Assembly: GCA_947498025.1 (NCBI GenBank)
Contig: CANMJR010000028.1
Location: forward strand, 1-38,084
DNA length: 38,084 bases
Reading direction: 5' to 3'
DNA from: Helicobacteraceae bacterium
GTDB lineage: Bacteria; Campylobacterota; Campylobacteria; Campylobacterales; Sulfurimonadaceae
This document shows positions 15,901 through 24,814 of this stretch, piece after piece. The notes under the pieces were generated by a model. It was not told the DNA's origin and ran no database searches. It saw only the letters and a list, made by a program, of their open reading frames with translations. The translations under genes and the position numbers were made by a program. Numbering within the stretch: the first letter of the stretch is position 1; every line of letters starts with the position of its first letter.

Positions 15901-17109
15901 TCACTTTATATTTGATGCAAGATCATAAATAGGTCCCATAAGTCCAATCATAATCAGTGCCATAAAACCGCCGACGATTATTAGAACCACCGGCTCAATT
16001 ATTTTGCCGATATTTTCTGCATAGTAATCTACCTTTTCATAATAGTGTTCAGAGATAAGCTCCAATTGCGACTCTAATGTGCCGGACGATTCACCAACAC
16101 TCATCATTCGTGTCATAAATGGGGCAAAAAGTTTGGTGTTAACAAAAGCAGATGATAACGGGCTTCCTTTTGTAACATCCTCTGCAACATCTTGGAGTGC
16201 ATTTTTATAGAGTTCATTACTAACATTTTTCTTTAAAGTATCCATGGCACCTGAGAGCGGTATTCCGGATATAAGTGCTAAGCGAAGATACTCTGAGATA
16301 AAGGCCATGTTGAAACTTGAAATTATCTGTTTTATCACCGGAGTTTTCAACATATATTTGTCTGTGACCCAGCGAACACTCTGATACCGTCTATGTGCTA
16401 GTTTAAATGCTATTACAAGCAAAACAAGAGCTAACAGCATATATGCAATATAACCGGAGATAAACTGGGAAACATTCATCAGAATAACTGTGAGAGTCGG
16501 AAGCTCAATATTCATCTCTTTAAAAAGCTCCGTCATTTGAGGCAGAACATAAATTATCCAAACAAGCATGGCTCCCATGACGGCGAAAAAGGTAAATAGC
16601 GGATAGATTAGCGCCGTTTTTACTTTCTTTTTCAGTGTCATGACACGACGCAAAAAAGTTGCCCCTCTTTTGAGCGTCACTTCGAGCTGTCCGCTCTCTT
16701 CGCCAATTTTTATAAGATTTAAAACTATATCCCCAACTACATCTTTGTAAGCCTCTAGTGCGTTCGAGAGAGATTTCCCCATTTGAATATCACCGGCAAT
16801 GTGAAACAACATATTTTTAAACTCTTTATTGTCGCTGTCATTTGCCAAATCAACAATACCTTGATGCAGAGGTAATCCGGATTTGAAGATAAGATGCAAA
16901 TCTTCAATCATCTCAATAACCTCATCCTGCGATATTTTGCCCACTCTAAGTAAAATTATGGGTGAAAGAAATGTTGGTATTTGAATGATTCTAAGAGGAG
17001 TCGTATTTTGTCGTTCCAGCTCTTGCAGTAAATCATCATAGCTTTGTGCATAAAGTAAATCCGAATTTTTTACTCCTTGGTTACTTTGACTGCTCACTAT
17101 AAAATACAT
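15901..17109 (-). CDS. Type IV pilus/T2SS platform protein (PilC/GspF/MshG family)
   Basis: 402 residues. Two GspF cytoplasmic domains, each followed by hydrophobic segments. The first has EMIEDLHLIFKSGLPLHQGI and GEESGQLEVTL, and the second has FISEYLRLALISGIPLSGAM and VGESSGTLESQL, the repeated G-E-x-S-G-x-L motif of the family. Three membrane segments lie at about 170-195, 220-240 and 375-395. The protein anchors the assembly ATPase in the inner membrane. It overlaps the ATPase gene by one base, in the same order as mshE-mshG. Confidence 0.92.
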   Translation of the reverse strand: MYFIVSSQSNQGVKNSDLLYAQSYDDLLQELERQNTTPLRIIQIPTFLSPIILLRVGKISQDEVIEMIEDLHLIFKSGLPLHQGIVDLANDSDNKEFKNMLFHIAGDIQMGKSLSNALEAYKDVVGDIVLNLIKIGEESGQLEVTLKRGATFLRRVMTLKKKVKTALIYPLFTFFAVMGAMLVWIIYVLPQMTELFKEMNIELPTLTVILMNVSQFISGYIAYMLLALVLLVIAFKLAHRRYQSVRWVTDKYMLKTPVIKQIISSFNMAFISEYLRLALISGIPLSGAMDTLKKNVSNELYKNALQDVAEDVTKGSPLSSAFVNTKLFAPFMTRMMSVGESSGTLESQLELISEHYYEKVDYYAENIGKIIEPVVLIIVGGFMALIMIGLMGPIYDLASNIK

Positions 17110-18764
17110 CAGTTCACTACTCTATGAATCTCTTGCAGAGATGTAACTCCTAAAAGTGCCTTTATGTAACCATCTTCTTTTATGCTGTTCATTCCTTTTT
17201 CTCGTGCTACTTTTAAAATATCTATGCTATTCGCATCAGTGGTAATCATGGACTCTGTTTGCGCATCAATTTCCAGTATCTCAACAATGGCTTCTCTTCC
17301 CCTATAGCCACTATTTCTGCACTGCTCACATCCGACTGCGTCAAAAAGCGTGTAGTGTGGATACAAATCCAAAATTCTCCGAGGAACACCCTCAAGAAGT
17401 AACTGCTCTACACTTTTTTGAACATTTACTTTGCAATTCGTACACAGTTTTCTGATAAGTCTCTGTGCAATAACAGCGAGCAGCCCTGAGCCGATAAGAT
17501 AAGAGGGAACTTTGAGATCACTGAGTCTGGTAATAGCTCCTATCGCATCATTTGTGTGAAGCGTCGATAAAACCAAGTGCCCCGTAATTGAGGCACGAAC
17601 TGCAAGTTCCGCAGTTTCTACATCTCTTATTTCACCTATAAGTATAACATCCGGATCTTGACGCAAAAAGGCACGAATTGCCCTATTAAAGCTGTACCCT
17701 GCCTTTTCGTTGAGTTGCGTTTGTCTGATAAACGAAAACTGGTACTCAATAGGGTCTTCAATAGTGAGAACATTTTTTTTGAGTGAGTCAATTTTGCGAA
17801 GAGCGGAGTAGAGAGTGGTGGTTTTACCGCTTCCGGTCGGTCCGACAATAAGAACAATCCCGTACGATTTAGCAAAATATCTCTCTATCTTTGCGCTGTT
17901 CTCTTCGCTGAGTCCGAGATGTTTGAGGCTAAAGAGTGATGCATTTTTTCGCAAAAGTCTCATAACTATATTTTCACCATGGCTGGTGAGAAGCGATGAG
18001 ACCCTCAGGTCAATCGTCTCATTTAAAAAAGTGTAACTAAAAGAGCCATCCTGAGGTACTCTCTGCTCCGATATATCAAGATTGCTGATGATTTTTATAC
18101 GAGATACAATCTGTGGATGCAGTTTGAGCGGCAATGAGTAGAAGTGTTCTAAAACTCCGTCAATTCTGTAAAATATATCGATTACTGAGTGTCCTGGGGT
18201 GATATGAATATCTGTTGCACGGTCTTTTATGGCGTTGTTTAGCATCAAATCTAGAAGATGCGGCGTGTCTATCTCCATGTCGCTGAGGGAGTGTTTTACA
18301 ATTTCTCTGATTTCCTGCTCGATTGGATTGTTAAGTTGATAGTAGAAAATTTCACTCTGTCTGGCTATGGAGTGCTTATCACCTACGACAAGCTTTATCT
18401 TTTTTTTTGAAATTTTTCGCAGATAATCAAGCGTCATAAGGTCGTTTACATCTTGGGTCGCCACTACAAGATACTCCCCATTCACGCTAATAGGAAGAAC
18501 ATTTCTTGTTGTTGCTATATTTTGAGGAATAAGTTTCAGTGCCTCAGCGGATGGCACCACATGTTCTAGGTCAATATACTCCAAACTGTTTTGTATTGCT
18601 ATTGCTTCGGCTATCTCGGCTGAAGTTACAAAGTCTAACTCTTGGAGCGTCTCTCCAAAAAATCTTGGATTTGCCTGCTGCACATCTAGAGCTACCTTAA
18701 CCTGCTCAGCGCTTATAAAACCCAACTCTTCAAGAAGTTGTCCTATCTGTTTCATCTGTACCAT
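17109..18764 (-). CDS. Type IV pilus/T2SS assembly ATPase (PilB/GspE/MshE family)
   Basis: 551 residues that drive pilin polymerisation in the cytoplasm. The N-terminal MshEN/T2SSE-N domain (about 1-140) has repeats of the LxxxxLxxxGxISxEQ type known to bind cyclic di-GMP in MshE proteins (here IGQLLEELGFISAEQV and GETLQELDFVTSAEIAEA). The ATPase core has Walker A GPTGSGKTTT (near 312), the Asp box and VILIGEIRDVETAELA, and the His box LSTLHTNDAIGAITRL. A zinc-binding tetracysteine (CTNC and CEQC) is intact. The GGDEF-EAL gene in the window would offer a regulatory link, but this is inference. Confidence 0.94.
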   Translation of the reverse strand: MVQMKQIGQLLEELGFISAEQVKVALDVQQANPRFFGETLQELDFVTSAEIAEAIAIQNSLEYIDLEHVVPSAEALKLIPQNIATTRNVLPISVNGEYLVVATQDVNDLMTLDYLRKISKKKIKLVVGDKHSIARQSEIFYYQLNNPIEQEIREIVKHSLSDMEIDTPHLLDLMLNNAIKDRATDIHITPGHSVIDIFYRIDGVLEHFYSLPLKLHPQIVSRIKIISNLDISEQRVPQDGSFSYTFLNETIDLRVSSLLTSHGENIVMRLLRKNASLFSLKHLGLSEENSAKIERYFAKSYGIVLIVGPTGSGKTTTLYSALRKIDSLKKNVLTIEDPIEYQFSFIRQTQLNEKAGYSFNRAIRAFLRQDPDVILIGEIRDVETAELAVRASITGHLVLSTLHTNDAIGAITRLSDLKVPSYLIGSGLLAVIAQRLIRKLCTNCKVNVQKSVEQLLLEGVPRRILDLYPHYTLFDAVGCEQCRNSGYRGREAIVEILEIDAQTESMITTDANSIDILKVAREKGMNSIKEDGYIKALLGVTSLQEIHRVVN

Positions 18765-18769
18765 CTTAA

Positions 18770-19801
18770 TTATTTACACACATTCTTTTTACAAATGCCG
18801 CTTTGACACTCACTGCCGAGTGTACATGGAGCACCCGGCGGAAGAAGCGTGCCACCGCCGCCGCCGTCTCCTACAAGGCTGAAATCAATCGTAACGGTAA
18901 AGCTTTTTTTACTCTCCCTTGCGGCGGAATCTCTTACATACACCTTCAATCCAAAGGTTCCTGCCACCGTAGAAGTACCGTAAAGATAGGGTGCAGTGCA
19001 TCTACTGTAGGTTGCCGTTGCGCAGTCGGCAGAGGAGATGAACGCTCCGCTGCAGATATTTGCATTGAGCCATTCGGGGGCATTTTCTAAACACCACTCA
19101 TAATCTTTTTCACTATCGGGATCCCCTCCGTCGGCAAAGGGAAATCCGCCGTCTGCATAGATAGTTGCTCCCGTATAATTCGTACCGTTTATGTCCCGCG
19201 GCAGAGCATAATCGGTAATAATTTTTAAGCTGTTTTGAGAGCACTCCACTAAGTTTTGCAACTCCGGAAGTGTCATCCATGTCACAATGTCGTCATACGC
19301 CTCTGCTACGTTTACCGGAGTAGTGTTGTCATCTACATTTACTGAGGGTGCATAGATATTGACTCTGTAAGGCGAGATGGATGTATTGAGGGCAGTCTGC
19401 ATATTGTAGTTGGCAGAGGCATGTGCCAAAACAAATGCTATATTTGGAATTACACGCGCAGGAGAGATACTATTATCCACCAGAGTTAGGTTTGTAGTGT
19501 CATAAGCGCATATATCATGGTCTATGCTTGACAAGTTGGCGTCCACAGCGTAAAAAATCGGGAGCTGACTGCCGGTCGCAGTGCTGATATTTGCCTCAAA
19601 CTCTGCATTGGACGGCAGATTTGGCCACATCATAGCGTATCCGATAAGAGCATTTTTTGTTGTTTCTATCTGCTCTTTGGCTTCGGCGATTTTGTTTCTC
19701 TCTCGCATAGACCTTATACTTTGAAACGAACCGCCTATTATTAATCCGATAATAGTCAGTACAATTGCCAACTCAATGAGTGTAAATGCTCTTTTTTGCA
19801 T
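18770..19801 (-). CDS. Large pseudopilin with Ig-like segment and Cys-rich tip
   Basis: 343 residues, unusually long for a pseudopilin. Class III signal MQKRA^FTLIELAIVLTIIGLIIGGS has Ala at -1 and Glu at +5. After the helix (about 6-30) comes an alpha/loop segment with several Cys, then a beta-rich stretch (about 265-305: STVAGTFGLKVYVRDSAA and SFTVTIDFSLV) that looks like an Ig/cadherin-type repeat. A five-Gly linker follows, then a short Cys-rich tail CTLGSECQSGICKKNVC. The tail pattern (C-x5-C-x4-C-x4-C) resembles small disulfide repeats in secreted proteins. It lies 5 bp from the ATPase gene, within the operon. A role as a pilus-tip minor pilin or adhesin is inferred from length and architecture only. 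Confidence 0.82.
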   Translation of the reverse strand: MQKRAFTLIELAIVLTIIGLIIGGSFQSIRSMRERNKIAEAKEQIETTKNALIGYAMMWPNLPSNAEFEANISTATGSQLPIFYAVDANLSSIDHDICAYDTTNLTLVDNSISPARVIPNIAFVLAHASANYNMQTALNTSISPYRVNIYAPSVNVDDNTTPVNVAEAYDDIVTWMTLPELQNLVECSQNSLKIITDYALPRDINGTNYTGATIYADGGFPFADGGDPDSEKDYEWCLENAPEWLNANICSGAFISSADCATATYSRCTAPYLYGTSTVAGTFGLKVYVRDSAARESKKSFTVTIDFSLVGDGGGGGTLLPPGAPCTLGSECQSGICKKNVCK

Positions 19802-19802
19802 A

Positions 19803-20864
19803 TTATTGTTCTAGCTCCAATGCTCTTCTTTGCACAGCTTGATAGAGAGGGTGACTCTTAGCCGCTTTTTGCAAAATACCCCTGTAGAGTGAGAGTGCTT
19901 TTTTACTCTCTTGGCGCATGTCTAGTGCACGGGCGTAAGCAAATATATTGTATGCATCCGATTGATTTTTTTCATATGCCATTTTGTAAAAAGAGAGAGA
20001 TTTTGCTTCATCTTCCCTCTTTTCAAAGTAGTAGCCGCAAAGAAGCATCAGATGTCCACTTTTGTCTAGCTCTATGTAGGGCAAGAGGTCACCGTAAAAA
20101 CTCTCCTTGTTGCTCTCTACCGCCCCATAAGCGTAGGCATAGATAAGGTTTCCGTTGTATTTTTCTTTCTCTATAATTACTTTTGCCTCTAGCCATGCGC
20201 CCTGTTTTCCGTAGAGGTAGCAGAGATTGTTTTTTATTTTTTGATTTGCATCTCCCGCGGCGAGAAGCATCTCAAAATAGATAATTGTACTAGAGGTATC
20301 GCCCTCTTCGTAGGCTCTCTGAGCCTTTATCACCATCTCCGAATTTGAAAATGTCGATACTTTTTGGGCTGCAGAGGTATATTCTATCTGCAACGCTTTT
20401 TCATCTGTTTTGGGAGCGTCCTCTGCCGGTTTTTCATTAGATAGAGGAGGATAATCCACTGCCAATACTTTTTCTGATGCAGGAGAGTACTCTATCGCCG
20501 CCGCTTTTTCAGAGGGAGCATCCATAAGTCCGTCTCTCATTCGTAGTTGCGTTGACTTTATTATATAAGCATCCTTAAATCCCGCCTCATGAAACTTTGC
20601 AATATAGGGTTTCATCTCTGAGTAAGAGGATGCTTGAGAGTAGCGGGCCTCAATTACACCGCTCATCTTGTAGAGACGGGTCTCTTCCAGCAGATTTGCC
20701 GGTACTTTTTTAAGCAATTTTTGAGCCTCCTCTACACTCTTTGCTAAAAATAGCTCTACCGTATAGACATCAACACTCTTCTCTTCTATTTGTGTCTCTG
20801 CTCCACACATCTCCGAAGTAGCCAAGAGCAAAGAAAAAGAGAGTATTGCGAACTGCTTTATCAC
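19803..20864 (-). CDS. SPOR-like/TPR periplasmic protein, MshN-like position
   Basis: 353 residues with a signal peptide (MIKQFAILSFSLLLATSEMCGA). An SPOR-like stretch (about 30-105: VDVYTVELFLAKSVEEAQKL and AYIIKST) may bind glycans. The region 165-350 is made of TPR-like helical pairs (MVIKAQRAYEEGDTSSTIIYFEML, then AYNIFAYARALDMRQESKKALSLYRGIL, quoted in part). TPR proteins of this kind (MshN, PilF/PilW-like) help secretin assembly in MSHA-type systems. The gene overlaps the secretin by 4 nt and is 1 nt from the pseudopilin gene. A linker rich in repeated peptides of the type YxxASEKVLAVDYPP is present near residues 125-165. Confidence 0.8.
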   Translation of the reverse strand: MIKQFAILSFSLLLATSEMCGAETQIEEKSVDVYTVELFLAKSVEEAQKLLKKVPANLLEETRLYKMSGVIEARYSQASSYSEMKPYIAKFHEAGFKDAYIIKSTQLRMRDGLMDAPSEKAAAIEYSPASEKVLAVDYPPLSNEKPAEDAPKTDEKALQIEYTSAAQKVSTFSNSEMVIKAQRAYEEGDTSSTIIYFEMLLAAGDANQKIKNNLCYLYGKQGAWLEAKVIIEKEKYNGNLIYAYAYGAVESNKESFYGDLLPYIELDKSGHLMLLCGYYFEKREDEAKSLSFYKMAYEKNQSDAYNIFAYARALDMRQESKKALSLYRGILQKAAKSHPLYQAVQRRALELEQ

Positions 20865-22351
20865 TCCACAACCTTAATTCTAATCAAGATTACCAGCTCT
20901 CTCTTCTCATCTGTTTTAACTGTACGGGTAAAGAGTGAACCAAGCCATGGAATTTCCCCGAGCAACGGGACTTTCTCCTCTTTTTTTGAGACTGCATTAT
21001 TAATCAGGCCGCCTATGAGAACTAAATCATTATTTTTGGCATAAATTATAGTTCCCGCCTCTTTTACATTCAAAACCGGCGCCGATGCAACCGTTTTTCC
21101 ATTCTCATCAGCATACTCGACAACATCTTCGATACTGGATGTAATAGGAATAACATTTAACATGATATTGGAATCATCCAAAACAGTGGGCGTAACACCC
21201 ATGGTTAAGCCGTTTAAAACATCTCTACGGGTATAGGTCACTTCGCTTGTACTTGCCGAACCGCCTGTTCCCTGCGTTATCTGCACCTCTTTTTCCCAAA
21301 AAGGAAGTAGTTTACCGGAGGAGATAATTGCCGACTGCCCACTTAGAACGCTGATACTCGGATTTGAGAGGGTATCGACATCTCCATACGCATTCAGCGC
21401 ACTTACGACAGAAGAAAAATTTTTTGCACTGTATATCATAGTTCCAGAAATAGCACCGCTTAAACCGAGTGGCTGCTGCAATTGCAGTTTGTCTCCGCTA
21501 CTGAGCACGCTATTTGCAACCGCGTCCCAACTAATTCCGAGTGAATGATTATTGTTTAAAACTACCTCTAAAATTTTTGCTTCTATAAGTACCTGTTGAT
21601 TGCACTGTTTTTTTACTCTGTTTATCATAGTTTCAATTGCATTTACATTCACTTTTTTGTCATAAACACTGAGCGTGCCGCTAAATCTGTTGAGCGTATA
21701 TTTTCCATCCGAACTCACAAGGGATGCTATATTTTTTTCAAGCTGTTCGTAAAAACTATTTATCTCTTTAGGATTATCGAATTTTAGTTTGAAATCACCT
21801 TTTATCCCTTGTGCACCACTTTTTCCACTATTTGCCGAGTTGAGCGTGTCACCGCCGAGTTCTGTTGTAAAAGAGGTGTTTGAATGTACATAAGGGATAA
21901 GAAATGTTTTTCTCTCAAACTGTTTTACATGCAGTATATTCCCGTTTAAATTATAATAACAGCCGGAGATATTCATAATTACATCCAGTGCATCTAACAG
22001 CTCGGCTTCGTTTACCGACATAGTAATAGTGATATTTTTATCAATATCTTGGTCTAGTATGAGATTCAATCCCGAGAGCTCAGAAATTGAGTACATTACC
22101 TTAGAAAATGGTGCATCTTCTGCAGAAAAAGTGATTTTTTTATCATCAAATACAGAAACATTCTGATAGACAGAAGGAAGTACCATCTCAGGAGTAGAAC
22201 CATTCACAGATGATTTTTTAAACGCCTCCATCTCTTGCTTTGCACTTTTTATGTTTGATTGTTTTTCTGTATCTTCGCTGAGCGAATTATTATGACTTGA
22301 ACAACCTGCGAGGAGTGCCAACACCCATATTATCGAAATAAAGTAAGCCAC
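20861..22351 (-). CDS. Secretin, MshL/PilQ family lipoprotein
   Basis: 496 residues forming the outer-membrane pore through which the pilus leaves. A lipoprotein-type signal (VLALLAGC at about 10-17) is followed by a STN-like short domain (about 65-140: FSAEDAPFSKVMYSISEL). The N1-type domain and the secretin core come next, with the motif VLIEAKILEVVLNNNHSLGISWDAV, a Ser/Gly-rich lip, and the C-terminal signature VPLLGEIPWLGSLFTR. The last residues (ELVILIRIKVVE) complete the family pattern. It fits MshL in both length and order. Downstream overlap with the TPR gene is 4 nt. Confidence 0.92.
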   Translation of the reverse strand: MAYFISIIWVLALLAGCSSHNNSLSEDTEKQSNIKSAKQEMEAFKKSSVNGSTPEMVLPSVYQNVSVFDDKKITFSAEDAPFSKVMYSISELSGLNLILDQDIDKNITITMSVNEAELLDALDVIMNISGCYYNLNGNILHVKQFERKTFLIPYVHSNTSFTTELGGDTLNSANSGKSGAQGIKGDFKLKFDNPKEINSFYEQLEKNIASLVSSDGKYTLNRFSGTLSVYDKKVNVNAIETMINRVKKQCNQQVLIEAKILEVVLNNNHSLGISWDAVANSVLSSGDKLQLQQPLGLSGAISGTMIYSAKNFSSVVSALNAYGDVDTLSNPSISVLSGQSAIISSGKLLPFWEKEVQITQGTGGSASTSEVTYTRRDVLNGLTMGVTPTVLDDSNIMLNVIPITSSIEDVVEYADENGKTVASAPVLNVKEAGTIIYAKNNDLVLIGGLINNAVSKKEEKVPLLGEIPWLGSLFTRTVKTDEKRELVILIRIKVVE

Positions 22352-22833
22352 TTCAACCCCTTTTGATACTCTATTAGAACACCGTCATTATTAATTTTAA
22401 TCACTTTTGCACCATCTATTATTTCTCTCTCATGTACCATTTTTCCATTAATTAAAGCAACTTTTACCTTTGGATAAATCATCTCTAGCTTATAAACAAA
22501 GCTCTCCTCTACTACCTCATCCACTACAATTATCTCTTGTTGTGGAGTGCTCTGAGTACTGATTTGTTTATTGTACAACATATTTTTAGCAATCCACTCC
22601 ACATTCGACTTTCGAAGTTCTACTTTTTTTTGTATTTCTTGATATTTTTTCGATTTTTCTTCAATCTTCAGATACATCTCCGCTTTAGAATCGAGACTTT
22701 TGTTTGAGTACTCTTCATAAGGCGAAAAAAGATAGCTTATATTTTGAACTATTTCACCACTTAAAACAGAGATAATTAAAGCAATAATAAAAGGGAGAAG
22801 AAGTGCCAAGAACTGCCTGCTATTGAGATGCAT
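22330..22833 (-). CDS. PilP/MshK-like inner-membrane protein
   Basis: 167 residues. One N-terminal membrane segment (FLALLLPFIIALIISVLSG), a long charged coiled region (LKIEEKSKKYQEIQKKVEL), then a small beta-domain (about 110-165: YPKVKVALINGKMVHEREIIDG and NDGVLIEYQKGLKWLTL). This last part resembles the PilP/GspC homology region, which docks the inner-membrane complex on the secretin. Start: ATG 22833 is preferred to ATG 22845 because GGAG lies 6 nt upstream of it and the longer start has none. It overlaps the preceding gene by 14 nt and the secretin by 22 nt. The family call rests on position and topology more than on clear motifs. Confidence 0.7.
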   Translation of the reverse strand: MHLNSRQFLALLLPFIIALIISVLSGEIVQNISYLFSPYEEYSNKSLDSKAEMYLKIEEKSKKYQEIQKKVELRKSNVEWIAKNMLYNKQISTQSTPQQEIIVVDEVVEESFVYKLEMIYPKVKVALINGKMVHEREIIDGAKVIKINNDGVLIEYQKGLKWLTLFR

Positions 22834-23311
22834 TACCCTCTCCATGATAAAGTTGAATCAGCTGTATCTCGCCTGTTATAACCGTTTTATCTATCTTTAG
22901 TTCACAAAAGTGTAAAAATCCATTCTCATATTCTAAGCCAATTAATCCAGACATATCTTTTAAGTTGTCTCTGTTCACACTGTAGAGCATGTTAGAATTT
23001 TTTGAAATCTCATCTTCATAAATAAATTTTTTTATCAGTAAATTGTAATCTCCCACATGATTGCTATAAAACTTCAGCAAGTTCTCATCCGCCCTATCTG
23101 AATTTTTTTCTATTACTTTATAATACATAGACTTATTAATACTCTCTAGCCACAGATTTATCTGACTGATTTTTGTCAGTTTTTCTATATCCTCCAACCG
23201 CTTTTTATTACTATTTTCTATCTTCAGATGCTCCTGCCCAAACCAAGAGACTGAAGCTAAGAGCAAAATAGAGAGCGCAAAATTTATTGAGATTGTTATA
23301 ATTTTAATCAT
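22820..23311 (-). CDS. PilO/MshJ-like inner-membrane protein
   Basis: 163 residues with an N-terminal hydrophobic segment (IITISINFALSILLLASVSWF) and then a helical region with coiled-coil character (IENSNKKRLEDIEKLTKI). The C-terminal part is short and beta-rich. This is the topology of PilO/GspM/MshJ. Sequence motifs are too weak to identify it alone. Its place between the PilM/N-like gene (4-nt overlap) and the PilP-like gene supports the call. Confidence 0.62.
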   Translation of the reverse strand: MIKIITISINFALSILLLASVSWFGQEHLKIENSNKKRLEDIEKLTKISQINLWLESINKSMYYKVIEKNSDRADENLLKFYSNHVGDYNLLIKKFIYEDEISKNSNMLYSVNRDNLKDMSGLIGLEYENGFLHFCELKIDKTVITGEIQLIQLYHGEGNASQ

Positions 23312-24702
23312 TTTCTTCTCTTTCTCGGCTGCTCATGAGACTCTGCTCTCTCTTTTTGCGAACCTATAACGGCACTAAAAATCATTTGAGTGTAATCATT
23401 GTGAGTTGTGCATGTAAGCCCAAAAACAGTGTCAATATTTCTAAACTCATTCATAAAAAATTTTTCAAATTGATAAAGAGCATCAAGAGAATCAAAAGAT
23501 TTAGTAAATCTAACCTCCAAATCTTGAGTATTCTCTTTATTTTTCCAGTTGAACAGTTCCGGCTTTTGCAGTTCAATAAGCGGCTTCAGTGCAAAAATAA
23601 TATCTGCCGGATGTCTTTGCAGATACTTCTCGGTTATATCAAGATTTTTCAAGCTTGTACTCAGTTCGCTCTGCGAGTATGTGTTTACACCAAGCATTTT
23701 GGAGGCAAGATTGCTTTTAATTATTTCATGTCTTTTAAGTGAATCGTAATAGATAGAAAAACTATCATACGCTAAATAAGAAGTAACAAAAAGAGCGATA
23801 ACAGATGCCGCCAAAAGAAGCTGCTTCACAATCTCAAACTGACGAAGAGCCAATAGTGAATCCGGCAAGAATTGCATGCTCCTCGGTACAAATAAATTGC
23901 CTATGGGGATTATGTACTCTTGAGGCTGCTCATTTTTCAGACCTAACAAAAATGTGTTTGGATAAAGTATAGTTACAGGGAGTTCCGTTACCATGTATAG
24001 ATTTTCAGCAATCACTTCATCTATGGCCAAAGAACCGCTCAGTGCGATTGTAGAAAATTTTATATCACGGAATTGCTGCTGTACATAGAAGATGGTTTGA
24101 TTTATCTCCTCTGCCATGTCAATTTTACGAATCCCTAAATCATCAGATGAAACGCCATTTATACGGGTAAAGATAAGTGCTTTTTTATGAATTGCCAATA
24201 CTGTAACTTTTGTTTCTTGTGCAAGGATAGAAAAGTAGCTCTCTTCATTTATACACTCTTTAGAGAGGCAGAGCAAGGAAAATTTACTTAAAGTAGAGCT
24301 TTTAATCTTCCCTAAACCATCAACTATATTTAATGTGTTAAAATAATTTTTTTCTATAATTCCATCAATATGATAGGTCGTTTTTTTCTCTTGCAGGTTC
24401 TGAAATAATTTATAATAGTTTGAAACTATACGGTTATCGGATATGGATTTGCTTACTTTTTGTAAGATAGATTTTTTAATGATTTCATCATTTTTTATAT
24501 CAGAAGCAATATCTACATTCTCATCTATAACTTCATCTATTTCAATACCTAGATAGAAATTGTCCTTATCTTTTAAAAACTCTTTTAGTTGAGCAATATC
24601 AAAAGTATGACTGCTAGTAATATTAAATAGTTTCCGATTTTTTTTTATACAAAGGACAGATACACTACTATCTTGAACATATAAAGAGTATAACTGCCCC
24701 AT
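23308..24702 (-). CDS. Fused PilM/PilN-like (MshI) inner-membrane protein
   Basis: 464 residues. The N-terminal part (1 to about 280) resembles the actin-like PilM/GspL cytoplasmic domain: alternating strands, the stretch KVTVLAIHKKALIFTRINGV, and AIALSGSL-type segments. A membrane helix (about 295-318: LLLAASVIALFVTSYLAYDSF) is followed by a periplasmic PilN-like part (about 320-450) with the coiled region and the final beta-hairpin. Such a single-chain layout is that of MshI/GspL. It opens the nine-gene operon. ATG 24702 is chosen over GTG 24705. The region upstream (110 bp to divergent pepN) must contain the operon promoter. The C-terminus is basic (RKRRK). Confidence 0.72.
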   Translation of the reverse strand: MGQLYSLYVQDSSVSVLCIKKNRKLFNITSSHTFDIAQLKEFLKDKDNFYLGIEIDEVIDENVDIASDIKNDEIIKKSILQKVSKSISDNRIVSNYYKLFQNLQEKKTTYHIDGIIEKNYFNTLNIVDGLGKIKSSTLSKFSLLCLSKECINEESYFSILAQETKVTVLAIHKKALIFTRINGVSSDDLGIRKIDMAEEINQTIFYVQQQFRDIKFSTIALSGSLAIDEVIAENLYMVTELPVTILYPNTFLLGLKNEQPQEYIIPIGNLFVPRSMQFLPDSLLALRQFEIVKQLLLAASVIALFVTSYLAYDSFSIYYDSLKRHEIIKSNLASKMLGVNTYSQSELSTSLKNLDITEKYLQRHPADIIFALKPLIELQKPELFNWKNKENTQDLEVRFTKSFDSLDALYQFEKFFMNEFRNIDTVFGLTCTTHNDYTQMIFSAVIGSQKERAESHEQPRKRRK

Positions 24703-24814
24703 CACGCTTACCTTATCTATAAATCTATTTTACATTTTATCACATTTTATCGTAGAGTAAATAACTAAAACTATTATTTTGTTATCATTACAAAAAATAA
24801 AAATGAGATAAGAG

